Assembly (NCBI GenBank): GCA_010093685.1
Contig: MU006250.1
Location: forward strand, 182,639-246,638
Reading direction: 5' to 3'
Origin: Ophiobolus disseminans
Lineage: Eukaryota > Ascomycota > Dothideomycetes > Pleosporales > Phaeosphaeriaceae
Length of the DNA: 64,000 nt
Of the stretch, positions 22,665 through 33,002 are shown in pieces (position 1 is the stretch's first letter; every line of letters begins with the position of its first letter). The notes below the pieces were generated by a model, which worked only from the letters and a program-made list of their open reading frames with translations, searched no databases and was not told where the DNA came from. The position numbers and the translations under genes are program-made.

Positions 22665-24447
22665 ATGCCTGCGGCCACGAATGGCCTACTTGAGAACTGG
22701 AAATGCATCCTTGCATGCACTCTCGTCTCGATGAGCCCGTTCCAATACGGCATCGATTTCGGAGCAATCGGTGGCCTGCAAGCCATGAAAGGCTTTCTTC
22801 AGGTCAGTCTAGTACCACGAGCCATGAACAACAGCTGAAATCATGTTCAGGTGTTTGGAAATGAGAACCCAAATGTACCCGGCGGGTGGAATCTTTCGGC
22901 AGAAAGACAACAACTCATCTCTTCCCTAATGACTCTCGGTGCTTTCCTCAGCTCCTCCTCAGCTGGGAGCTTCGCGACCAAGATGGGCCGCAGGCAATGT
23001 CTATGGATGGCTTCTGCACTTTGCTGCGTTGCAAATGTCGTTATGATGTCGACCACCAGCCTGGCGGGATTATATGCTGGACGCCTTCTCATTGGCATCG
23101 CAAACGGATGGTACATGACATTCTCACAGCTCTACATCCAAGTCCGTCCCCTTCTCGGACACTTGAACTGCATTCTAACACCCACACAGGAATCCGCACC
23201 AGCCCGCTACCGTGGCCTCCTCATCTCCGTCTTCCAAATCTGGACCTCAATCGGCTCGCTCATCGGCACCGTAATCGACAACGCAACACACAACATGGCC
23301 GGAAAAGTTTCATACCTCATCCCCCTCGGCACAATCTACATCATACCCGTCTTCATCTCGATCGGCCTGTTCTTCATCCCCGAATCCCCCCGCTGGCTCA
23401 TGCTCATGGACAAGCAAGACCAAGCCCGCAAATCCATGCTCTGGATGCGTCCCGATCCCGCTACCGTGCCCGAAGAGCTCGCCGAAATCCAAGCTGCGAT
23501 TGATATTGAGAAGCAAACAAAGGCTACGGCCAATTTCATGGATATCTGGCGCGACCCTGTCGATCGAAGACGCACGCTCCTAGCTATTGCCGCTGTGTCA
23601 ACGCAAGCCGCATCAGGCGCAATGTTCATGATCGCATACGGCACGTACTTTTTCCAAATGGCCAACGTGGGTAGTCCATTCATGAACAGCTGCATCCTAA
23701 CCGCCGTCGGCGTCCTCGCTATCATCGTAAATAGCTGCGTCATATCCAAGATCGGACGGCGCCGCGTCTTCCTCATGAGCGGGCTGTCAATCTGCGGCGT
23801 GTGTCAGATAGTCGTGGCGGCGGTGTCGCACGTTAATCCTGGGACTGTGAGCACTGGGAAGGTATGTTATTCATTACGCAATTGTGGGGCTTGATTTAAT
23901 AGCTTCTAGGCCATCGTCGGTCTCTCAATCATATATATCTGCGGCTACAACGGCATGATCGCAGCCTACGCCTGGCTTTCCGGCGGCGAAATACCCTCCC
24001 AGCGCTTGCGCTCGTATACATTCGGCGTCGCAGCCGCGGTCGGTTTCGCTGGGGCATGGCTGGCCACCTTTACAGCGCCGTACTTTATCAATCCCGAAGC
24101 CCTTAACTGGGGTCCTGAATACGGTATGTATTACCTTTCCCCACCCCCACTCCCGCCCTATGCCCGTCATTGAAGACGCTAATGTTGATCTAGGCTGGAT
24201 CTGGGGCCCATCCTGCTTCCTAACCGTCGTGTGGGTGTACTTCTTCCTCCCCGAAATCAAGAACCGCACCCTCGAAGAAATCGACGAAATGTTCGAAGCT
24301 AAGCTGCCTGCGCGCCAGTTTAGGAAATACGTCTGCATGGGCCGACAGGCGGCTGGTGCGGATGAGAAGGTGGTGAGGAGAAGCTTGAGTGCGAGTGAGA
24401 AGGGGGGTGTGGTGGAGCGGGAGGTTGTTGGGGGGAAGGTGGGATGA
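22665..24447 (+). CDS. MFS sugar-type transporter
   Basis: Five exons (22665-22802, 22851-23141, 23190-23861, 23910-24123, 24194-24447) give 522 residues. The first three introns are each 48 nt and the last is 70 nt. Sugar-porter hallmarks are present: the GRR motif after the second helix (KMGRRQCLW), a YIQESAPARYRG stretch formed only when intron 2 is removed, PESPRWLM before the central loop, and a second GRRR loop. About twelve membrane helices are expected, at the plasma membrane. Intron 2 has no stop and a length divisible by three, so retention would insert 16 residues. It is convergent with the FAD monooxygenase next door. The substrate is unknown; hexose, polyol or small acid are possible. 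Confidence 0.92.
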
Positions 24448-24849
24448 TGGACACATAGGGTGTGGGGTTGAGATGACGGGTTTGAAGTGGAGAGGGGATG
24501 ATGTAGCACTGTGAAGAGACGCGGTAGTAGTTGATACAATGGTCCATGAATTGTCCATGGGTATATTCTTAAATGTGATGTCTGTCGTTGTAGAGCTGTA
24601 CCAGATGAAGTCGTGGTGCGACGTTGCACGTATTTAAGATGCGAACGCACTGGAGGAAGGTCGATGTCGCGAAGGGGTCGGAGAGGTGTCTCGCACGATC
24701 TAGATCTGAAGCTTCCGAGCGCCTTGTGAGATCACATGAAGCCGGAATACACCTAGCGTAGCAGTAGCATGTGGGTCAGCACTATCACCACAACTCACTC
24801 TAGTTAAATACAATGGTGACAAAATATCGATATTCCTACATCTAACCCC
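24448..24849. other. Convergent 3' spacer
   Basis: Lies between the ends of the MFS and FAD monooxygenase genes. Only terminators or UTRs are expected. Confidence 0.5.
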
Positions 24850-26264
24850 CTACGCCTTCATCCCCTCCCCCGCCTTCTCAATAACCTCCCTTCCCACACT
24901 CTCCGCATGTTTCTCTGCATCAAACCCAAAAATCCAATCCTCCCTCGGAAACTGAATGGTGGTAGGATCCTTCTTAACCTTCTCCCAATCGGTATTATGC
25001 CACTTATCCCGCGTCGTCTCGCCCGTTTTCTGCACTGCCTTGACGCGCTCATACCTAACATCCTGATACGCGCGCAACGCCGCCCGAACATTGCCCTTAC
25101 CCGCAAGTCTCAACAGCACCGCGAGCGTAACGCCGTCTTCCAATGCTTGCGTTGCGCCCTGGGCGGACGTAGGCAGAAACGGGTGCGCGGCGTCGCCGAG
25201 TAGGCAGATGCGGCCGTGCCCTGGGGCGCTGCCGTAACCCGAGACCCAGTTGGGGAGGGGGTCGCGGTAGACGAGTTTCCAGTCTACGAGTTTGTCTTCG
25301 GGCGTCTTTGAGACGATGCGCCAGCACATGGGGTCCCAGCCGTCGAGCACTTTGCGCACGTCGGAGAGGTAGCCTGGGAAGGACCAGGATTCGTCGATAT
25401 CGTGCTCGTCGCGGTGTGTGAGGACCCAGCAGCAGTCGGAGCCGCCCTTGAGGGTGGAGAAGAGGAAGTGCACGTCTGGGCCTGGTGCAGGTTAGTGGCT
25501 GGGAAGAGTGGGGGACGGGCAATAGGTACCTATCCATCCGTTGAAGGTGTCGCCGTTTTCGCAGAATTGGCGAGTCTCGGGGTCGGCCATCATGTCTTTG
25601 TTGGGGAACCACGCTCGCCATACCGCATAGCCGCTTGATTTTGGCTTGTCTTCGTACCCGAGGACTAATGTGCGCGCTTTACTTCGCACGCCGTCGCTGC
25701 CCACGACTAGGTCGCCCTCAACTTTCGTCCCGTCTTCCAACACAATGCCCGCGTGGCTATCGTCTTCCCAGTACTGCTCGACCCTTTGTCCCAGATTGAT
25801 CTCCACGCCGATGCTCTTCGCATACTCAAACACAATCTCATGTAATTCGCCTCTGTGGCCATTGAACATAGGACTAGTCTCGTCGCGCGGCGGGTTCTTC
25901 TGATTTATGACCACCTCGCCCGTGTCGAATTTGTGGATGTTGAAGCCGTAGTTCTGGAGATTGATGGATATCTTGCGCATGCGGGCTGCGACGGCGCCAT
26001 CAGACCAGCGGTAGAAGATACGTCCGGCGTTGGGGCCGAAGGTTATGATGTCGCCGAGGATCTTGAGGGACGGGAAGGACTCGTAGATGACGGGTGTGTG
26101 GCCTTGTCGGATGCATTCGATGGCTGTCGTGAGGCCGCCGAAGCCTAAGAGGGGGGGCGTCAGTTGCTGTGCGGAGGTGAATTGAGGGGTGAAGTACCTG
26201 CGCCGATTATGATAACTTTGATGCCCGTCTTTGGCTTATCGCCATTGGTCTGCTGTGTCGCCAT
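24850..26264 (-). CDS. FAD-dependent monooxygenase (salicylate hydroxylase-like)
   Basis: Three exons on the minus strand (26264-26198, 26144-25530, 25481-24850; introns of 53 and 48 nt) encode 437 residues. The N-terminal dinucleotide-binding motif GAGFGGL (residues 21-27) spans intron 1. Further on are VGSDGVRSKAR and the flavin-contact motif GDAAHPFLPTSAQGATQALED near residue 300. These define the aromatic-ring/PHBH-type flavoprotein hydroxylases, which use NAD(P)H and oxygen to hydroxylate aromatic or related rings. No signal peptide, so cytosolic. The gene shares an 800-bp divergent upstream region with a dehydrogenase and is convergent with a transporter, suggesting one small catabolic or tailoring unit (inference). 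Confidence 0.93.
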
Positions 26265-27065
26265 GGCTCAAGGTGCTCTTGAGAGATTACGTGTGGGAAG
26301 AGTCGCGTGAAGTATGCCGGTATCTCGAGTATACTTCGACTTCGACAATGGCTTTCAATCCTCACACCTTCGAGGTCTAAGGCAAGGTCAAGAGTCAAGA
26401 GGGAAGAATCAAACCCAGCATGCCCGAATCCAGGTAAACTCTTCGCGACCTGCAGCGTGGGGCTCGATCAAATCCCGGTCCTGAGCATCTCACGGTACCG
26501 TGATCTAGGCGACATATCCCCGATCGTACTGAACAGCCGGGGACGAAAGGCGCGAGCTAACGAGCGTTTGACGTGCCACTCATGCTTCGATATGCAGGGC
26601 CATGGCTGGCGCGAGGGCGGCAATCATGTGCCGAATAGATTGCGTAAACGCGTGATGATGCTAAGTGGACCCTGAAGTCGCGACGTGGGCTTGGTTTGAC
26701 AGCCCCACATCGCGTCCGAGCGTGGAAACGTCGATGTTTAGGTTCCCCGCTATGCACCCCGCAACCTTAACTCCATACGCCTTGCCTATCCCGACCATCT
26801 TGTGATTCTGCTGACCGAGGCAGCACGATAGTAGGGCGATGTTGCCAATGCATCCTTCTGTTGTTTGAGGAACTACTGATGGGGAAGGTAGAAGTTGCTG
26901 CTCGAAGGATGACCGAGCTCGAACCGGCGATAGCAGCTTTGGGGATGAAGAGCCGAGTATCAACATACACGCAGTAGTGGGGCGAAATACTCAAGCTCGT
27001 GCAATATACAATATACATCTTATCAGACTTCGAACATCAGACTCACTCCAAAACCGAAGTCAAAC
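26265..27065. promoter_or_regulatory. Divergent promoter of monooxygenase and dehydrogenase genes
   Basis: The 801 bp between the two start codons on opposite strands must contain both promoters. No operator can be named from sequence. No gene is supported inside. Confidence 0.5.
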
Positions 27066-28190
27066 ATGACATCCTCACTAACCCACCCCGAATACGACAA
27101 AGAAACAAGCGGCCTCGCCGTAGCCCAAGCCTTCGCACCCCAAATCACCGGAAAGAAAAGTACACAACATCCCCTACTCATATCTCCCTACTAACAACCC
27201 TCCAGTCCTCATAACCGGCCTCTCCCCCTCCTCAATCGGCTCCTCCATTGCCCAATCCCTCGCATCCCAATCCCCATCCCTCCTCATACTCGCCTCCCGC
27301 ACAAAATCCAACCTCGCCGCCGTCCAGAAAACCATTCAAGATGTACATCCCGATCTCCCCGTCGCCATCGTGCTACTCGACCTCATGTCACAGGTCTCAA
27401 TCCGAGCGGCAGCAAAGGAGATTGCCACACTTGCCGATCGTTTGGATCTGATAATCAACAACGCAGGCCTAATGACGCAGACTCGCCAAACAACCAAAGA
27501 AGGCTTAGAAGCCCAATTCGGCGCAAATCACATCGGACACTTCCTCTTAACCAATTTACTCGCTCCACAACTCCTCGCCGCCTCGGAATCTAACACCGCA
27601 GGTTCCACGCGGGTCGTCAATCTGACTAGCTTGGGGCATCGTATAAGCCCCGTACGGTTTTCAGATTACAACATCACGGGCAAAGACGTCCCGCCTGACG
27701 AAAAGAATCCAAATCCAATGCCGCCGTTATTCACGACCCTCGCGGACGATGGGTATAACGGCTGGATAGCGTATGGCCAAGCTAAGAGTGCGAATATATT
27801 ATTCTCGGTGGGCTTGAATGAACGGCTTAAAGCAAAAGGAATTGTGAGCCTAGCAGTTCACCCAGGCTGTGCGTCCTCTCTTCCCTTCAAAACTGTGATA
27901 CGAATCGTAATGCTAATATTCGAAAAGCGATATGGACGGGCTTGAGTAGGGATCTGAATGAAGAAGGCGAAGCCGCGATCCGGAAAACAAGTCCGTTTTG
28001 GAAGAATCTAGACCAGGGCGCTGCGACGGTGTTAGTTGCTGCGCTGGATCCGGCGCTGAACGAGTCGCAAGGCGTATTGTTGCACGATTGCCAAATATGT
28101 TCTGCCGCGCCTCACGCCGTAGACGCAGAATTTGCAGAGCGCTTGTGGGTGTTGAGCGAGGAGTTATGCAAGCAGGAATTCAAGCTATAA
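27066..28190 (+). CDS. Short-chain dehydrogenase/reductase
   Basis: Exons 27066-27159, 27206-27868 and 27928-28190 (introns of 46 and 59 nt with CTAAC and GCTAAT branch sites) encode 339 residues. The nucleotide-binding turn ITGLSPSSIG lies just after intron 1, followed by the NNAG motif (INNAGLM) and the catalytic YGQAK (Tyr-x3-Lys); the overall order matches retinol-dehydrogenase/WWOX-like SDRs of fungi. After intron 2 the protein continues Ser-Ile-Trp-Thr-Gly-Leu. NAD(P)H-dependent oxidoreductase, cytosolic, substrate unknown. The start is shared-promoter with the FAD monooxygenase. Confidence 0.92.
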
Positions 28191-28238
28191 GCAGCTCTTC
28201 ATCTCGTAAAACACATGCGACATACCGAATACACATGC

Positions 28239-30641
28239 CTACCCAAACATAAAGCCCCTATATTCAATCTCCAAACTCCCAGCTATCCTCCGAAACACCT
28301 CATAAGGCAGTGTGATTGCAACGACTCCCGCGCGCGTCGCTTTCGCTCCGTCCCAGACTAGTACGATCAGGTCGAGGTATACGAAGTAAGAGGAAAGCCA
28401 GGTAGATATCCACAGGAGGTCCAACGTCGTGGAGGAGGCGTTGCTAACCAGGTGCGTTGGGTCCAGGTCGGGTTTGTATTCTAGCCACTCGTACTCGACG
28501 TCGATGTCTAGTGGAGTAATAGTGAAGGTGATAGGCAATTCGGTGGGACTGGCTGGTGCCGATGATTTGAGAGATGCCGAATCCTTGAGCGATGCCTGAT
28601 CCTTGGGAGATACCTGAGCCTTGAGCAGAAGGCCCGTGACCTGTAGGATAGAGGGGTCATTGGAGTATTCGCACGTCTCTTTCAAGTGTCCTTTGCGCGC
28701 CCTTGCATACAGTTGTAGGATGCATTCCCCAACCGACCCCGGGCCGAAATCTATCGCCGGGCCCGGAGAAACGCTTTCGAGCTGCATCTTTACGCGGACG
28801 TGTGCCCCAAAGACAGCGCCATGCGGTCTTAGAGGAGATTGATCCGTCGCTGTTGAATCATACTCCCACAGCTCGAAGCACTCAATCGCCAAATCAGGGT
28901 CCAGTACACCTTCTCCACTGCTCAATTCCAACGGCGGCAAGACATCTCCCTGTGTCCACGAATGCCTGAGCCTCGTGGAGAACCAATAGGCGCGGCAAGG
29001 CATTTCCCACGCAGCCCATGACCAGCTTGGTAAGCCTGCTATGTCCCGTCGCTTTGGGAACACTCCATACTGGGGAACAGATGGGTTGATATTCCAAGCT
29101 GTCCAGAGCAACGCCTGGCGAAGGTCGCACCGAGGAAGCCCGTATAAGAAGCCGTGGGGTAGTATCGTTTGCGTCATCCTCGTCAGCGTACCGGATATTG
29201 CATGCAATGCGTCGCTAGCATTGGTCATTTTGCGCGCCATGTACGCCATGATGAGCGTCATGTACGGGTAAACCGGACCTTTGCATGCTGCGTTAATGGA
29301 AGGGAGGCGTGAAAAGTTCATGAATGGGCGTGCAAGGTCCATGATTGGTTGTTGTTCGGATTTCGCGACCGTCTCTTGCCCGTCTTCAGACTCTTCGGCC
29401 ATGTCACACACAAAGTGCACTTGGTTCTTGGTGAATATCAGCCGTCGTTTGGAGAGCAGGCCTTCCTGAAAAGTCCAGGCGCGTGTGTCCCATGTAGAGG
29501 ACGCGAGCTCGGCGCGCAGGGAGGGCAGAAACGACAACGCTTGTTTGTCGCCGAACCAAACGCTGCTTTGCTCCCTCTGCTCTACCTGCTGGTTCAAGCA
29601 CTGGCTCAAGCGCGGCATCCCGCTATCAGCGTTAGGGCTATCCAGCACGATGATCGTTGCCGTCGCCCCTTCATATATCGAGTCCATAGCCTCGATAAGC
29701 CGACCCTTCTCGGTTGTATCTTGCTGGTCAATGCATATCGAATCAACCCAAAGACACCGAAAGCCAAGTCTCTGAGTGACTTTGATCGCATCTTCAATTG
29801 TCAAAGGAAGCTTTATTGGCAAAGCACCTAGGCCCAGTACATGCGGCTGCTTGCCACCGCCCCACACGTAAGATAGGGCAAGATATGGGACTCCTTCCGG
29901 ACGTAAGATCAGCCTCTTCTGCGTGACGTCAATCACACGAAGGTCCACACCGCTTTGAGATTGCCTGTCGGCGCAACGATGGTGATATCGAAGGCAATGC
30001 CTCAGACACCGGGAGAGGAGATCATAATCGATCCAAGGACCTACGGAGCGTGCGGTTGCTACATAGCTCTGGTTCGGCTCCACGACTCCAAAATTCCTCG
30101 GTATCGACCCATGCACGCCAGACGAGGAAAGTAACTTCCACTTCGTGGTACTGTAGTCGTTGTGCGAATCAATCTTGAATTCGAGTTCTGGAGTGCAGTG
30201 GCCCGCCTGATCGCGCGAAGGCGCGAACCTCAGCGAGGAGATGCGCTCGAATATTTCCCGGCACCCCGGACACTGGCTGCCGTGATAGTAGGCGCAGGAG
30301 TGGCATATCGCCGTTCCAACATTATTATCATCAAAAAGAAGGCGTTGGAGAATCATTGGTTCCGGAACCACTCCAATGGCGCTATGCACCTTCCTCATTG
30401 GCCATCTCAGTGTGATAGATGGGATGCGCAGCTCAAGGCATCGATCACACCAAGCCGCCTTGTCCTTGAGCGCATAGTCTATTCCGAGTGCACTACATAC
30501 TTGGACATGCAGTTTGCGTTTAGACAATGCAGGGCATCCTGGAATAACTCTTTGTTCGTCAACTGAGACGTAGTCTTTCTTGTGCAGATTAGGCTCCGAT
30601 AATGCCTTACGCAATGGGGTTCGAACAATGAATTGTGCCAT
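28239..30641 (-). CDS. HET-domain protein, intact
   Basis: A single-exon gene of 800 codons. ATG at 30641 is preferred over an in-frame GTG upstream. HET landmarks are all in one frame: YLALSYVWGG, FRCLWVDSICIDQQ, IYEGATATI, STWDTRAWTFQEGLLS, then LPSWSWAAWE near residue 570. An N-terminal zinc-knuckle-like segment has paired cysteines (WCDRC, CHSC, CPGC). A small Lys-Asp/Ser-Ala-Ser-Leu repeat lies near residue 690. HET proteins set off programmed cell death after non-self recognition, usually with a partner NLR. A SesA-like gene lies about 0.9 kb upstream of this gene. No toxin-type or membrane segment is seen. Confidence 0.92.
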   Translation of the reverse strand: MAQFIVRTPLRKALSEPNLHKKDYVSVDEQRVIPGCPALSKRKLHVQVCSALGIDYALKDKAAWCDRCLELRIPSITLRWPMRKVHSAIGVVPEPMILQRLLFDDNNVGTAICHSCAYYHGSQCPGCREIFERISSLRFAPSRDQAGHCTPELEFKIDSHNDYSTTKWKLLSSSGVHGSIPRNFGVVEPNQSYVATARSVGPWIDYDLLSRCLRHCLRYHHRCADRQSQSGVDLRVIDVTQKRLILRPEGVPYLALSYVWGGGKQPHVLGLGALPIKLPLTIEDAIKVTQRLGFRCLWVDSICIDQQDTTEKGRLIEAMDSIYEGATATIIVLDSPNADSGMPRLSQCLNQQVEQREQSSVWFGDKQALSFLPSLRAELASSTWDTRAWTFQEGLLSKRRLIFTKNQVHFVCDMAEESEDGQETVAKSEQQPIMDLARPFMNFSRLPSINAACKGPVYPYMTLIMAYMARKMTNASDALHAISGTLTRMTQTILPHGFLYGLPRCDLRQALLWTAWNINPSVPQYGVFPKRRDIAGLPSWSWAAWEMPCRAYWFSTRLRHSWTQGDVLPPLELSSGEGVLDPDLAIECFELWEYDSTATDQSPLRPHGAVFGAHVRVKMQLESVSPGPAIDFGPGSVGECILQLYARARKGHLKETCEYSNDPSILQVTGLLLKAQVSPKDQASLKDSASLKSSAPASPTELPITFTITPLDIDVEYEWLEYKPDLDPTHLVSNASSTTLDLLWISTWLSSYFVYLDLIVLVWDGAKATRAGVVAITLPYEVFRRIAGSLEIEYRGFMFG

Positions 30642-31503
30642 TATTGGGAGCGCGAGGAACTGTGATGACGGGAATCGGGAAAGCACAAGCCTTGGGCATG
30701 GTTTATTTCGATATCCCAAGATCGACCAGCATAAATTTTCGTGACGTGGCACTTTTCAGGGCGTTGATGGCGAGGCTGAGCATTCTGACAAGCTTGCGCC
30801 TCCGGAACAGCCGTATCCGTCAGGGCCATTTCGCTATCAGCCGCGCACGCTACTGATCGTTGGACGTGCCGAAGGGCTGGAATAAAGGTGTCAATGAGGA
30901 TGTAGCTTTTAGTTGTTTCCCTAAACCTTTTCCGTTCCATTGGACTCGTATTGTCGAATCCGAGAAATGATGGGAACGGATGTCCAAATTTACACTCCTT
31001 AAGCGTGAAAACTAGTAATGTGCATCACGATGAACTTCATGTTTGCCGGACTGCGATCTATCAGGGAGTGCGTGTGAGTGATTTCCAGAGCGATGAAGTC
31101 TTCATGTCCAAAGTTCTTTGATGCAAGGACGTCGAGCACGGGGCATCTAAGGAAGTGTGTTTAGCCTGCGTACTTGGTTGAATCGATGACAGGAAGGTCA
31201 ATCATGACATGGGTTGTTCGATTCCTTGACTGCTTGGGTTTAATGCAAGACTTGGAGATGCAGATGTGAGGATTCTGTTGCGTTGTAAGTATCAACTTGC
31301 ATAATCGGCAGATGAGTGAGCCAGTGGTGTATGCGGTAAGTAATGAGTTTGCTGAGAGGCTGTGAGGGTTGAGTGACGGGTTAGCAAAGGAGGAATGTAA
31401 GTTCTGGTGCATAGCGCCATAATTGAAGAATACGCGGCGAGACTCGCAGGATATATGTTATATGCTGAGGAATGGGGAAACGTTAACGTCACAGATTTTT
31501 AGG
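30642..31503. other. Intergenic, promoter side of the HET gene
   Basis: No supported gene. Confidence 0.45.
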
Positions 31504-32672
31504 TCATGTCGTAGCTGTAATCAAACGTGAAAAGAACCCTTCCATAGCCTGCTCTTCTTCGCGATCCTCAGCCAGGTCTCGCAAATGACTCAGCACTCGC
31601 TGTGTATCGTCATGGTAGTACCCATCTGAGATCAGTCGTTGCTGGTAGACTTTCCCAATGACGTCCAGGGCAGCTGCATACATCTGCATGTAGTGTAGTA
31701 TCGTTGCGTGGAACTCAAGGGCTTCTAGAACGTATTCGTGGCCCGGCCCATAGATGGTTTGCATCGTCGGCAGAGCACCCATAATGGCTTCCTCGGCTTC
31801 CTCATAGTTTTCCTTGTCGTGAAGGGCTGTGGCTAGATTGTGGCATGTTTTGAGCGTGTCGGGATGCTCGAAGCCCAGGACGGTTTCGAACATTGCACGT
31901 GCTTCGCGAAATAGCACTGCGGCTTGCGTGTGATGACCCATTTCATTCAAAATGATGGCGACATTAGCTTTGCTTTTGATCGTCTCTTGGTGGCGCTCGC
32001 CAAGAATGTGGCGACGTTTGCTGTAGACGTATTGCTGGATACGTTGAGCTTCCGATAAGCGACCTTCGTAGAAGAGCGCGATGCCCTCATTGCTTCGTGC
32101 AGCGATTACAACGAGATCGTTTGGATTATCGATACGCCTCGAGCTTGTCAGAGATTGGTTTGTGCTCATGAAGGCAGCTGGTTGCATTTGTCTCTCATCC
32201 TGGTGTTGAGAAAGTCTGGAAAGACGTCAGTGGAATCTCCAAAGATAGTCACGTGCAATGCTTACACTATCAGGTTGAGAGCTAACATGTTGAATGCCTG
32301 CCTGAACGACTCCAGTCGACTTTCAACCTCAGTTTCCCTACGTACGACGAAGAGCACTTCTTGAACCCTCGAGGGCCGTCGCGACGTGAGTCGATTGCGG
32401 AAAGGACGTAGTAGTGCACGAATCGACACCACGTCGCCTCTGCATTGCTCAACGAAGTGCGATGTCGACAAATTGTATCTGGTAATATTATTGCGAATAT
32501 TGTCCAGCATGTGGAGCAGGGTGGAACACTGGTCGATCCAGGACTGAATCCTATCAGGTGCATGACGTATTTGCCGAGACAAGGCTGATGTAGTCGAAAG
32601 TAGGACGAAACCATAGTGCACAAGTTGGGTGACGGCTGCACTGCCGCCCAGTATAGCAAATGCTTCTGCCAT
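31504..32672 (-). CDS. SesA-like N-terminal domain plus TPR repeats
   Basis: Exons 32672-32266 and 32215-31504 (50-nt intron, donor GTAAGC, acceptor TTTCCAG, phase 2) give 372 residues. The first 135 residues (MAEAFAILGGSAAVTQL, then IRHAPDRIQSW) look like the SesA-type helical domain found at the N-terminus of fungal STAND/NLR receptors. The rest has about four TPR_10/12-type repeats (GEGRL-like, ERHQETIKSKANVA, FEHPDTLKTCHNLA, GHEYVLEALEFHA), as in NLR sensor regions. The central NACHT or NB-ARC NTPase that normally joins the two is absent, with no trace in the intron. Either a truncated receptor that is still expressed or a genuine two-part adaptor. Confidence 0.75.
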
Positions 32673-33002
32673 GTATGCGTGAGCGCGACGATCCGCTGTC
32701 CGATAGGATGAAGAGAATAGGAATGACAAGGGAGCGGCTGAGAATGACTGTATAATGAGCTTCGTGGCTAGGCAAAAGAAGGCAGAACTGTTTATGCACC
32801 TTCGTGCACTCTCCACCAATGAAATGTTGCGAAGCCGTTGATTCAACAAAAGTCGCGACAAGGCTGAATTTAGATGTCGAGCGGGAAGCCTGCATATTCC
32901 TGGGCGTGCAGCACCTCACCGGTTCGGTCACACACGAGACTGTGTTTGCCATCTGGAGCCAGAATGGTATGGCATTCGATGCTAAGGACCTGATCGAACT
33001 AC
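32673..33002. other. Short spacer between minus-strand genes
   Basis: Nothing beyond expected UTR/promoter. Confidence 0.4.

Noticed and set aside
17598..28190. Polyketide or non-ribosomal peptide cluster around the P450 and MFS genes
   Set aside because: No synthase, terpene cyclase or cluster regulator is present, so only a small oxidative module is proposed.
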